From Symsagittifera roscoffensis (lineage: Eukaryota > Xenacoelomorpha > Acoela > Convolutidae): a DNA stretch of 64,000 bases. The stretch lies in NCBI RefSeq assembly GCF_963678635.1, contig NC_087068.1:38527649-38591648 (forward strand), read 5' to 3'. Positions within the stretch are counted from its first letter, which is position 1; every line of letters starts with the position of its first letter. A program made the position numbers and the translations under genes. Shown here piece by piece: positions 23,400-33,363 of the stretch. Below the pieces are notes generated by a model. It was given only the letters and a program-made list of their open reading frames with translations. It did no database searches and was not told the origin of the DNA.

Positions 23400-26300
23400 T
23401 CCTGTGTATACGTTATTTAAATATTGTGTATACGTTATTTAAAAGAGGAAAAAATATATAATTTTTTTTTGAATAGTGCAAGGTTGAAAACTGATTTCTA
23501 GAGATTTAGCTCATCACAAACAAAGATAAAAAACTCTTTAGAAATTAGCATCAGAGTCTACAAGTTCTTATGTCTAGTAATTGAAAAAATATATATTTAA
23601 ATTTAAAACCCGATCGATAAAACATTGGAATGGGAAGCTATATCTTGATCGATGATGTATCACTTCAGATATTATTTTAACACCTTTACGTTGCTCAAAT
23701 TATACAAAATATATACTTTGACCAATATATGAATACAATACACTGATCTATGGCACAGCCAATTAGATGAACCTTAAAAAAAATGAAAAAACTCTTGTGG
23801 AGAAATTGCTTAAAAATTAAAAAAATTGAGAAAGTCTGAAACATATTCGGGACAAAAAGAAACTCTGTCTGGCTCGAGAGTTATATGAAGATAAATTTTT
23901 CAAAATCATGTTAAAATTATAAGACCTTCCTGCAAAATTAAAAAAACTTTATGAGAACATATGTGATACAGATACTATCAACACAAGTAAAACAAAAAAT
24001 TTTGCAGCCGAAGCAAGCTTACTACAAGAAACAAAATTTGAAAATATGCTTCGTATTTTATGTTCACAATTTCCAATGATTCTTCGGATTCGTTTTTTCA
24101 TAAAAAATAGACATCAATATTTCTGTCAACAAACATTTTCTAATTTTGTTCTGGTACGGTTCAATCATAATTAAATTTTGCGTTGATTTGTTTTGTTACT
24201 CTTGATTTTTGAAGAGTTTTTGCGGTCTTTTTACGAGTACTAGTCATATGATCAAAATTATAAAACTAAGTAGGCGAATATTTACCACCAGACAGTTTGA
24301 TGTCTTTTTGGTATTCTCTCCAGCCGAAATAATTTTTAAACGTATAATTCGTTCACAGAGTGTATCCTTATTCTTTTATGGCTTGAAAATAAAATTATTA
24401 TAAAGTTTTTGACCTCGGCTTAAATTATTTTTTCCATGCTGAATTTATTAAATTGTGGAAAACTATCTAAGTAATTCAAATCCGTAGTTCAGAAAAATGA
24501 AAATTGCCTACCTTCTCACTGATGGGATTTTCGAGTTTTTGATGTCCTCAGATTTAGAAAAAGATGACGCCAAGTTATTTTGAAAAACATTAAGCGATAA
24601 TTATGAACGGCGATGTCGGTGATAATTACAACTGACTGTTGACAGAGGCAGGAAACAGAGGGGGTATGTTTGGGAAACAGAGGGGGTATGTTCGGGAAAC
24701 TGAGAGGGGTGCGGTGAGGAAATAATGAAGGGAGAGTTGAAATAGGAAAGTCAAGGAAGATTAGAACTAATCAGAATTGGCGGAGAAAGGAAAATTGGAG
24801 ATAAAATGGGAGAACAGACAAAACACTATGCAAAGACAAAGGCAACTTACTATCTGATGTACTAAGATGACATTACAAAACGGGTGCTAGAAACATAGGA
24901 AAAAACCATAATGGATGAATAAAATATAAAAATGCAAATGAACTGTGAAGAAAAAATGAAAATATTTCTTCAAATAAGCTCTGATCTGCTTTTACAGTAG
25001 ACGAGAAACGTACCATCTCTGAATAACATTCCAAGGAAAATGAAGAAAATGTTAAGAAAGGAAACAGAATATTTTAGTTCCGATGATCAGAAAAAGAAGA
25101 GGGGATTTAAATACCATTTTTTACCAATTTCGATTGTCTTCAGGCTGTATTGTGTATAACTTAGAAGTAACTGCAACCCATGAATTCTGCTTTAGAAGAG
25201 CAGGAATTAGGAGAATAGGGTTGCTATAAGTAAACGGTGGTAATTTGAGTTATTTTTTATTAGACCAGTAAAAGATATCTAGGACTATTATTGCCAGAGG
25301 GTTGTAGACAAAATCTGATAAACAATGATGAGCGACGGAATGCATTGTGGATAGTTAAATAAAATTGCGCTGGGTAATAATGGTATCTTATTTCAAGATA
25401 GAAGAATTTCTTTGTAGTATGGTCAACCCGCGGTTTTAAGCAACTCAAGGGTTCTTGTATTGGAAAAGATTTTATAATCGAATGAGTCTATGATGAACCC
25501 ATAGAAACTACAATTAAGTTTATTCAAATTCTTGCTGTATGAACGAAAAAAAAGACCAAGCCCGAAGTCTTTAAAAAACAAAAAAATGGTCTAACTTGAT
25601 GCAAAATCTCGAGTATCTTTCACGAACTAGGCTAAATTAATATTCTCTTAACAAGAAAACTAATTTTTTACTTGAAGTTTATTGAAAATTTTCTTTGTAG
25701 AGAGTTTTCAGAAAAACCTAATTGAAAAAATGTTCCGTTTTTAAGTACAAGCAGGTTTCATTTACATTTGTTTGATTTGTTTGTACAATTTGGCTTGTTA
25801 GCAAATTAATGGACAGTTTTCTGAAGCTTTCCTTTCAAACCGTTTTGTCAAGAAAAATTAGAAAAGTAAAATACGCTAAAAGGTCAAATATGATTATCAA
25901 TTACAAAAATTGAATTCTTACAAAATAAGATCAGATGGAGTTACACGACTTAAAAGATATCAATACAACTTCGAAATTCCTTCCCTTTCTTTGTTAATCC
26001 GATAAGTCTAATCATAAAAATAATGGGAAGAAAAGAAAAAATGAAAAGCCACTAATTAGCAAATGGACGGTGGCCTGAATTATTTACCATCCTAATCTAT
26101 TTAAGATGCGTTTTCATCGTAAAATAAGATGTCACTCTTATATACAATTTCAATACCCATAGCAATTTCTGAGCACCGGGAAGTTTCCTTATTCATTATT
26201 TGTTTACGGGACCACAACTTATTGCTTTATAATGTCTGACTTAACCCCTGGAGAGGAAATTTCATTAAATTTCAGGATGGTAAATTGATAAAGAAAGCCA

Positions 26301-26744
26301 ATAAATTTCGAACAGGGAAGAGAAACGAAGCTAGCTACACCATGTGATTCGATTAATAATCGTCTCAAAATACGCTTGCATTGTATTTTTAGGACTAAAA
26401 AATCTTTAAATTTAGGGCTAAAAAATCTTTAAATTATTTTAAATGGCAAAAAAATTGACTTCAAAATGTTTTTTTTCATTTTTTTTTCAAGAATAGGAAC
26501 ACTAAAATTTTCTAAAATTTTTCAAATGTAAAAACTCCAATGTGTTTGACAATATTTTCTAACAATTTTCAAATGTGATTGAAATAAACTATGAACATTT
26601 CCAACTTTTCGAATTTTTTACCGACTTTATGTAGAAATTCTGATTTCAGGCTAATCAATCAGAACTATTGCGTGTTTTAAGACGTCATAGAAGCATCCTA
26701 GACGTGAAAGTTGACAGGAGCGTGAAATTAACCCGGAGTTTTTG
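23400..26744. other. No gene recognised; possible LINE 3' remnant
   Basis: Between about 23720 and 24110 a few short plus-strand patches could be the degraded C-terminal region of the same LINE, but I cannot confirm it. A GA-rich patch with a doubled GGAAACAGAGGGGGTATGTT lies near 24650. The rest is AT-rich and featureless. Confidence 0.4.
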
Positions 26745-28129
26745 GTTAAACATTAATTGGAATTGGCATTTCTTGCGAACTCAATGAGGCAATTTAATGG
26801 CAAAGACCGGATAAACCGGGAATAAACTATTCAGTTTCATCCATCCATGAATTATTTAGCTGAACTTTGTATCTTTCCTCAGTTTTCATGGGAAAACTAT
26901 AATTTATGATAGAAAAAAGGAAAATTAGATTTCATTCATATTAGTTAGAAGCTGAAAGGCGCAAAATCTCATAGTATAAAACCTTTGTTGAAAAGCGCGC
27001 AATCAGAAAACTACCGTGACAATAAGGAGCGGCAAATTCATATTGGAAAATTCTGAAACCTTTATTTAATTGTTTTAAAAAGTAATAAAAAATTTATTTT
27101 ACGTCTTTTTATGACACATACCTTTTTATGATGTACAAATGGCGCTGAGCAAGTTCGATTGTTAAAACCGATCGAGCTTTTTTCGTGAAAAACTGAGTTT
27201 TCCCGTCATTAATTGCGATGGCCTGAAAATTAATCGCTCGCAATGATCTAAAATTAAGAAGCGAAAGTCTTAAAAGAAGCCATACGCGACAAGCGAAGGC
27301 TTAGAAATCAGTCATGCTAGTCGCAATAGCCTTGAAAAATTTTCTGGAAAAATCAGGTTAGGTTGCGCATCTCAAGATGAAGTCGGGACATCAGTTGCGG
27401 CCATTGACGAGGGAAAACTTTGTAATACACGATCGAGGCAAAAGGCTGCACATGACTTAGAATAAAAGTCACCTATAAATAATAATTAAACAACGATGAT
27501 TTCTGGATGTTTTAATTTCTTATAGAATCTACCGAAAAAATAAACACTTGAACTGATATTTCAGATATGAAAGAAAATGTGTAAATTAATTTTAAGTAAA
27601 ATTAAATCACAGATACAAATAAATATGTATTTCAGTAAAACTGAACAAGTCTTGACAAAACATCAGAGGTGTTTAAAATTTTCCTAGATTATTTTGAATG
27701 TTTTTAGTCGTGACACTTAATAATGGTTTGCCATTGATGGAATTTATTTGCTTAATTTCAAAAATATTTCTCTTATTTGATCTTTTCTCGTTTTTACAAA
27801 AGATTAACCTCGAATTGAATTAATACTCCAAAATCGTATTTCATAAAATTACCCTCGTTTTTGGAAAAAATTATTCATCTATTGCCAATTATATTTTTCG
27901 ATGAAATATGACTTCTTCAATTACTTTATCAATACGGTGATTTCCTAGTTTGCTTTTTTATAAGCTGGCAACCATTGTATTTTATTTAACAAAATATCAA
28001 AAAAACATCCGAAGCAGGAAAACAGATTGTGGTAACACAGTCTGTTCCATTTTGAATCACTAGACGATGAACCAAATATTGCACGAACACTTTAAGTTAC
28101 AACTGCCCAGATTTTGTTTTTCTGCCTAT
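26745..28129. repeat. Tandem duplication unit A, first copy
   Basis: These 1,385 bp are repeated at 48345-49730 with about 17 differences (roughly 1.2%). The copy ends exactly at the 5' border of the LTR element. I see no convincing coding region in it. The left breakpoint is at GTTAAACATTAATTGG, where similarity to the second copy begins abruptly. Confidence 0.9.
28126..28129. repeat. Target site duplication CTAT, 5' side
   Basis: CTAT directly precedes the 5' LTR and is repeated directly after the 3' LTR at 46598-46601. It occurs once in the empty site at 49727-49730. A 4-bp duplication is within the range for Ty3/Gypsy and retroviral integrases. Confidence 0.93.
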
Positions 28130-28203
28130 TGGAACCTGATCTAAACTATATTTTATGATTGGATAATTTAGATATTTTACCACTGTAAAGTATTTAATAT
28201 TAA

Positions 28204-28407
28204 CCAATCATGATCCATCTAACTAACAACCCACTTATTTGTAAGTGCTGAAATTACTTGTAATTTCAGCACCAGAGAGATTTGAATTTAACTTAGAAAT
28301 TAGTTGCCTCTCCAAGAGAACTTCAGCAGCCGCAACAGACCAGTATACCCTAGATCTATTGAGCCTAGCAGAGATTAGTTAAACACCCTGAGACTAGAAA
28401 GTATAAG
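28204..28407 (+). promoter_or_regulatory. Possible LTR promoter elements
   Basis: A CCAAT pentamer at 28204-28208 and TATAAG at 28402-28407 are both conserved in the 3' LTR. Their order suits a U3 promoter, but the spacing is long and no transcription start can be fixed from sequence. Confidence 0.3.
28245..28272 (+). promoter_or_regulatory. Perfect 28-nt hairpin in the 5' LTR
   Basis: GTGCTGAAATTA pairs perfectly with TAATTTCAGCAC around a CTTG loop. The same hairpin is unchanged in the 3' LTR (46305-46332), although the LTRs differ elsewhere. It could be an RNA element for termination, polyadenylation or packaging, or a protein-binding palindrome. Confidence 0.6.
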
Positions 28408-28541
28408 AGTAAGATTAGGATCGGTATTAGACTAAGAAGTTGCACGAATCTATCCGGCCGAAAATAAGATAGCGTGACGAGCAGACGGTGTACCCTATCC
28501 GAAATTCCTATATGAGTTAACCACATCGGTCCTAACTCATC

Positions 28542-28559
28542 TGGTGCGACCATAAGTCT
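28542..28559 (+). promoter_or_regulatory. Candidate tRNA primer binding site
   Basis: TGGTGCGACCATAAGTCT begins two bases after the 5' LTR. A TGG start is expected, because it complements the CCA end of a tRNA. I could not match the remaining bases to a specific tRNA. Confidence 0.5.
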
Positions 28560-29186
28560 CGAATAAGACCTTAATAGTAATATAATTAACCAAAAATAGA
28601 TTAGAATTTAGACAAAACATTTTTAAAATGTTATACGACGATAATTTAATCGAAATGTCTCTACGACTCAATAGATCAGAGCCGATATTCCGAACGATAA
28701 CAGAACTACCCGGAATCGTAAGAAGACCTCAAACCAGAGACGACATACGACAAAGTAGAAACTTACCATATAGTTATATGATAGTAGGGCAAAAGCCAAC
28801 ACAAACTTTTATATTTAGAATCTTATTAGCAATGATATTAGATTTTCATTTGAAAACATAAAATCTTGAAGTCAATCTTCATGATCATTTCAGGCGCTAA
28901 ACAAAATTATTAATATTTAATAACGATTGATAAAAAGATCTCAGATCGTTTTCTTAAATTCTGCAGTATTATATAAAACATGTTTGGAAAATATTTATTG
29001 AAAATCAAAACAAAAATTAGTAGCATGACAATAAATTGTTAGTAATCATAAAATCATCTGTTGTCCCAGTTTCATCACCTAAACATAATAGCAATCATAA
29101 GCTCACTAATATCATTAAAAAACTAAATCTTTTTCTTAAAAAAATTTAAACCATTTTAAACTTAAATTCAATTAATTTTAAAATCA

Positions 29187-29271
29187 GATCATCAAGGCTT
29201 ATCCTTGGATCTTAATTAATTTTCTATTTCACTAAATTTAAAACTTGATCATCAAGGCCTATCCTTGGATC
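29187..29271 (+). repeat. Two repeated 25-nt stem-loops in the leader
   Basis: At 29187-29211 and 29247-29271 the same 25-nt sequence occurs. Each copy has GATC then CAAGG pairing with CCTTG and GATC around a five-base loop (CTTAT or CCTAT). Copy 2 retains the second hairpin at 52653-52677, and the last bases of the first survive at the gap edge. The position suits a packaging or dimerisation signal. That role is inference. Confidence 0.6.
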
Positions 29272-29413
29272 AAAAAGAACAATTTTGTTCTCCCCCACCC
29301 ACTTAGCAAGTGTCTAACGACCTCAAACGTCGATTCCCTATCCAACCCTTCCAAAAAACCCAAGACTAATAGAAATTTTTCAACAAAACTAACCATTCAA
29401 ATTAGGATAAACA

Positions 29414-29442
29414 GTGAAGAACTTCGGTTATTCATCCTTCAC
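29414..29442 (+). promoter_or_regulatory. Leader stem-loop with UUCG tetraloop
   Basis: GTGAAG and CTTCAC form an outer stem that encloses AACTTCGGTT (29420-29429), a stem capped by the stable C(UUCG)G tetraloop. It is conserved in copy 2 at 52826-52835. Confidence 0.5.
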
Positions 29443-29648
29443 TTGAACCCTCCTCTTACCAGACCCAGGATAAATCTTAGACTTAGTAAGTTTAAAATAG
29501 TATCTAACGAACTACTCGCGTTCTAATTATACCTGAACCTTGTGGATCGATTTACTATTCTCCAACCCTTGAACACAATCATTACCCCTAAGTAAGATTG
29601 AGTAAGTTAACACCTTAGCTTATATTAGCCACGAGAAAGTAAAAAATC

Positions 29649-29660
29649 ATTCTTCGGAAT
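29649..29660 (+). promoter_or_regulatory. Second UUCG tetraloop hairpin in the leader
   Basis: ATTC and GAAT pair around TTCG, giving a 12-nt mini-hairpin. It is conserved at 53054-53065 in copy 2. Confidence 0.45.
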
Positions 29661-29788
29661 CGATATACTTTTCTCTCCAACCCTGAACAAATAGACCCAG
29701 GTTAAGCTAACCAAAAAATCGTAAGGACTAACAGTTTAAGAAAGTAGACATCATCTAAAAACTTTTTGCATCCCTCATCCTAAACCTT

Positions 29789-30257
29789 ATGTCATTCAAA
29801 AATCTAGGAAATAAACAAACAATCGTTTTACACAACTGTGAAATAGATAACAAAAAATACGATCTTGTAATGACACCTCATACACAAACAGTTGGATATA
29901 TCAGAACAAAACGACTAACAATAAAAAGAGAAAAATAATAAACAAACAAAGACAAATCACACGAAAAAGATTTTCCAAAAATAGAAACGCATTTTCAGAA
30001 TCAGAAGCCAACAATTTAGATGAACTCTATAAATTAAAAGAATCGATTTTAAAAATTGTCCCATTCACGATCAATTATATTTTTCCGACTCAGAAACAAC
30101 TTCAAATTCATCAAAAAGAGGAAAAAGAAGAATAAAAAAGCAATATAAACACAAACCAGTACACTTGTATAATTGGAATCAACCAATTAGACACATCGAT
30201 AGTTATATATTAACAGTCATTAAACAAAAAAATGAGCCACAGCCACACTCAAAGTGA
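29789..30257 (+). pseudogene. Copy 1 pre-gag basic ORF, frameshifted
   Basis: This is the counterpart of the intact 155-codon ORF at 53193-53660 of copy 2. The ATG at 29789 and the first 47 codons are preserved. A single-base change in length within an AG-rich run near 29930 then shifts the frame into TAA. The terminal part again matches copy 2 and its stop (30255-30257) overlaps the start of gag by 26 bases in both copies. See the copy 2 entry for the protein. Confidence 0.75.
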
Positions 30258-33200
30258 CGAAAGTCCAGATGACGAAGAGGTTTACCCCTTCCTCATAGAT
30301 GCACCCGATAATAGAGGGCAGCATGATTTTTGCAAGAATTTACTCCTAAATTTGTTTGAACCCGGAATCAGCCCATGCAAAGCAGAATTCCCAGAGGTAA
30401 AAATCAAAAGACAAATTATTGAGCATTATCTGAAAGATATATGTAATTTAACACAACAATACGGAATCTACACCACAGAATTCAGCACACCAAATCCGAA
30501 TCACCGCAAATATGTAAATCAAACAGACGATCTTGAATTAGAATTTTCAAAAGTATTCTTAGAAGATATTAAAAGCATACAATATCATAATTCGCAAAGA
30601 GCAAACTCCATATTCACTAACGAAGTTTTTGCAATAATATATAGCTATATTTCAATATTAGAAAAAACAGAATTTAAAAGTATCTCACCAACTGAGACAT
30701 CCAAACATACAAAAGTACGACAAAAAATCACATTATTTTCAACTTTTCTACATACAATCAAAGAAAATTTCACAAAAGACGAAGTTTCACAACACACAAA
30801 ACATGACTTACAAAAAATTTTGGCATGGTTTACAATAGATTATTTCACACATAATATATCTTTAATTTCACAAGCAAGAAAAAATTTCAGACCTCAAAAT
30901 TCAAACAATGATACTGCCATCACAGAACAGTCAGACTACGTTTGGGACCCCGAATGGTCTCATCATGCATTTATAAATATCCCACAATCAATCTCAAGTC
31001 AAGCAATAAGCACAATATCTTATCAAAGAGATTATGTGAGAGTAGTACCACTGACTATTGACGCAACACCATTAAACTACAATACATTTTTACCTGATAC
31101 GCGAAATAACAGTTTAAATTTGACCGTCATACACAATGAAAACCTTAATGGAACTAGGAATCTTACACAACAAGATATCCAAACACCATCACACTTTATA
31201 AATGAAGAAATCGTCCAAACAACAACAACTACACAACAAAGCATTTCACCGATACGTCCAAATTTAACAACACCAAAAAATACAATTACTTCACTAGCAC
31301 AAGTAACCTTACAATCAACCGTTAAACCTTCGGTTGCTCCAAAATATTCACAAATGGATTATCAAACATATAGACCTATGACAGTACCGTCAAAAACACG
31401 AAGAACGTTCACAAGAAACACTTTTGCAGAACACAATTATAATTACGCACATTCATCAAAAACAAACTATCCCCCACGAAAAACTAACAATAATCATGTA
31501 AGATCTCGATATTGGGATAACCCAATGACAACAACCAACTCAGTAAATTTTCAAACTAATTCACATCCTCCACAGGATCGTAGTGAAAATTACCCAATTT
31601 TTCAACAAAATAAAAATAAAAAGCAAGCACATCATACGGATTACTTATCATCTGATGATGACTATTTACAACCAGATATTTTTGCACCGTATACTCAAGA
31701 ATATCGCGGACAAGGAGTGCAAAAACCTGATACATATCATAGAACTTTTTCTCCAAATCCAACAGATACACAAAGTCAACAACCAATACAAATGCAAAAT
31801 CCAACTAATAAACAATCCTTTCAACCAATTCAACCACAAAACCCAGTGGTCACACACTCGTATCAACCAACTCAAATGCAAAATGAAATACCACTCCCAT
31901 ATTACCTTCAACAACACGAAATAACAAAAAATCAACTTTCAAATTTTTCACAAATGCCAAATGCCGCAGAATCACTACAAATGACAATGAATCCATACCT
32001 TATGGGTGGATCATCAATAACATCAAACAAACCATTAATGGTATTCACAGGAACAGACCCTGAATATTCTGTAGAAGATTATTTAAATGCAGTAACAGCA
32101 AATTTAATTTTAAATATAGGACCTGAACCAATTAATACACCACTACATCAAAATTGGATACATCGACGCACAGCGTTGATACAAACAACCTTAGATGGCG
32201 CAGCCCAAAAATGGTTTTCAGTATCACCTATAGAAATAAAATCAAATTGGAAAAGATTTACACAAGAATTTTCAAAAATGTTTGACTCCGAAAGAAATAA
32301 ACAACACCAAAGAGTTTTATGTAATGAAATTCGCAGATTACCAAATGAAACCATCAAACAATTAGCAGTACGCATCGAAACACTAGTTCGAAAAGCATAT
32401 TCATTAAATACACATGACTATAAAAACACAAAAATGACAGAAATTTTAATGATGACCTTAACACCTCAATTAAGGAAAATAGCAATAAAAAAGAGAGCAT
32501 CTCATCCTTCCTCAATTCGAGAGCCCAATTTAGATTTTCGAAAACTAGTAGACAAACTAGAGCAAGCGGAAATCACAATGAAACTTGAAGAAACAGAAAA
32601 TCTAAAACTACAATATGTTAATCGAATCGAAACAAACACTACACATATCAATAACATACAGGAATCAGATACAGACCTAGTTGAAAAAATCACTGAAATA
32701 CTAAATATTTATGAAAAACACCCAAATTTTAAAGGCAAACCATCTTTCAAAAAATGGTGTAATTATTGCCGACGATACGGACATAGTATTTCTGAATGTA
32801 GACAAAAACAGCAAGATAACCAGAACAAACCTCAAAAGTATAAAGAACCACATAAATCATTCTATCAATATATGAAGAAAGATCAAAATCTACCAAACAA
32901 AAATGTAAACAGCAGCAACAGTTCAAGAAAACCACTTCCGAACAATACTAATTACACAAGGAATCAATCACCATATAACTCAAGTTATAGAGGAAGATCA
33001 CCTGAACGAAGAAATACACAGAATTCTTCACAAAATCATTATAATCGACCAAATAGTCGAAACAACTACTCGAGATCAAATTCAAATACAACACAATTTG
33101 TTTCTAGATCCAATTCTCAATCAAACACAAGAAATAAATACTATCCAAACAATCAATCACGAAACTCATCATATAACAGAAATAGAAACTATTCAAATAA

Positions 33201-33363
33201 TCGAAATAGAAGTTATTCGAACAATCGAAATCAGAATTACCCGAACAATCGATCAAGAAATAACTCATATAACAGATCAAACTATCACAGATCAAACGAC
33301 AATTATCAAAACAGATCACGAAATAATTCACAAAATCGACATTCAAGTTATAATAATCGATAA
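30232..33363 (+). CDS. gag: Copy 1 Gag, truncated by a nonsense mutation
   Basis: This 1,043-codon frame encodes the structural polyprotein. Residues 1-590 are a long N-terminal region unlike typical Gypsy Gag. About 591-785 form a retrotransposon capsid-like domain (VFTGTDPEYSVEDYLNAV, then QKWFSV and a long helical region). A CCHC zinc knuckle C-x2-C-x4-H-x4-C is at residues 843-856. After it comes an Asn/Arg/Ser/Tyr-rich tail with repeated NRNRSYSNN-like units. The frame ends at a TAA (33361) where copy 2 has TAT and reads on into pol. In copy 1 the stop therefore separates Gag from Pol. Most differences from copy 2 fall at third codon positions. Confidence 0.92.
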   Translation: MSHSHTQSDESPDDEEVYPFLIDAPDNRGQHDFCKNLLLNLFEPGISPCKAEFPEVKIKRQIIEHYLKDICNLTQQYGIYTTEFSTPNPNHRKYVNQTDDLELEFSKVFLEDIKSIQYHNSQRANSIFTNEVFAIIYSYISILEKTEFKSISPTETSKHTKVRQKITLFSTFLHTIKENFTKDEVSQHTKHDLQKILAWFTIDYFTHNISLISQARKNFRPQNSNNDTAITEQSDYVWDPEWSHHAFINIPQSISSQAISTISYQRDYVRVVPLTIDATPLNYNTFLPDTRNNSLNLTVIHNENLNGTRNLTQQDIQTPSHFINEEIVQTTTTTQQSISPIRPNLTTPKNTITSLAQVTLQSTVKPSVAPKYSQMDYQTYRPMTVPSKTRRTFTRNTFAEHNYNYAHSSKTNYPPRKTNNNHVRSRYWDNPMTTTNSVNFQTNSHPPQDRSENYPIFQQNKNKKQAHHTDYLSSDDDYLQPDIFAPYTQEYRGQGVQKPDTYHRTFSPNPTDTQSQQPIQMQNPTNKQSFQPIQPQNPVVTHSYQPTQMQNEIPLPYYLQQHEITKNQLSNFSQMPNAAESLQMTMNPYLMGGSSITSNKPLMVFTGTDPEYSVEDYLNAVTANLILNIGPEPINTPLHQNWIHRRTALIQTTLDGAAQKWFSVSPIEIKSNWKRFTQEFSKMFDSERNKQHQRVLCNEIRRLPNETIKQLAVRIETLVRKAYSLNTHDYKNTKMTEILMMTLTPQLRKIAIKKRASHPSSIREPNLDFRKLVDKLEQAEITMKLEETENLKLQYVNRIETNTTHINNIQESDTDLVEKITEILNIYEKHPNFKGKPSFKKWCNYCRRYGHSISECRQKQQDNQNKPQKYKEPHKSFYQYMKKDQNLPNKNVNSSNSSRKPLPNNTNYTRNQSPYNSSYRGRSPERRNTQNSSQNHYNRPNSRNNYSRSNSNTTQFVSRSNSQSNTRNKYYPNNQSRNSSYNRNRNYSNNRNRSYSNNRNQNYPNNRSRNNSYNRSNYHRSNDNYQNRSRNNSQNRHSSYNNR

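Larger units (their letters stand above)
28130..28539 (+). repeat. 5' LTR of copy 1
   Basis: This 410-bp repeat begins TGGAACCTGATC and ends CCTAACTCA, so it has the canonical TG...CA termini. The matching 3' LTR is at 46190-46597. It contains a perfect 12-bp-stem hairpin, a CCAAT box and a TATA-like element (listed separately). I could not locate a clear AATAAA polyadenylation signal within it. Confidence 0.95.
28540..29788 (+). other. Copy 1 leader, structured non-coding RNA region
   Basis: This 1.25-kb leader lies between the LTR and the first ORF. It holds a 77-codon open frame at 28628-28861 of uncertain status, since the matching part of copy 2 is missing. It also contains several stem-loops conserved in copy 2 and a GTAAGT at 29602-29607, also conserved in copy 2 (53008-53013), which is a candidate splice donor for downstream genes. 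Confidence 0.6.

Noticed and set aside
28365-28553. Minus-strand frame across the 5' LTR
   Set aside because: It lies entirely in LTR and primer-site sequence and is interrupted in the 3' LTR.
31556-31935. Long minus-strand frames within gag
   Set aside because: Shadows of the Gag reading frame caused by AT-skewed codon use. Not maintained with protein-like composition.
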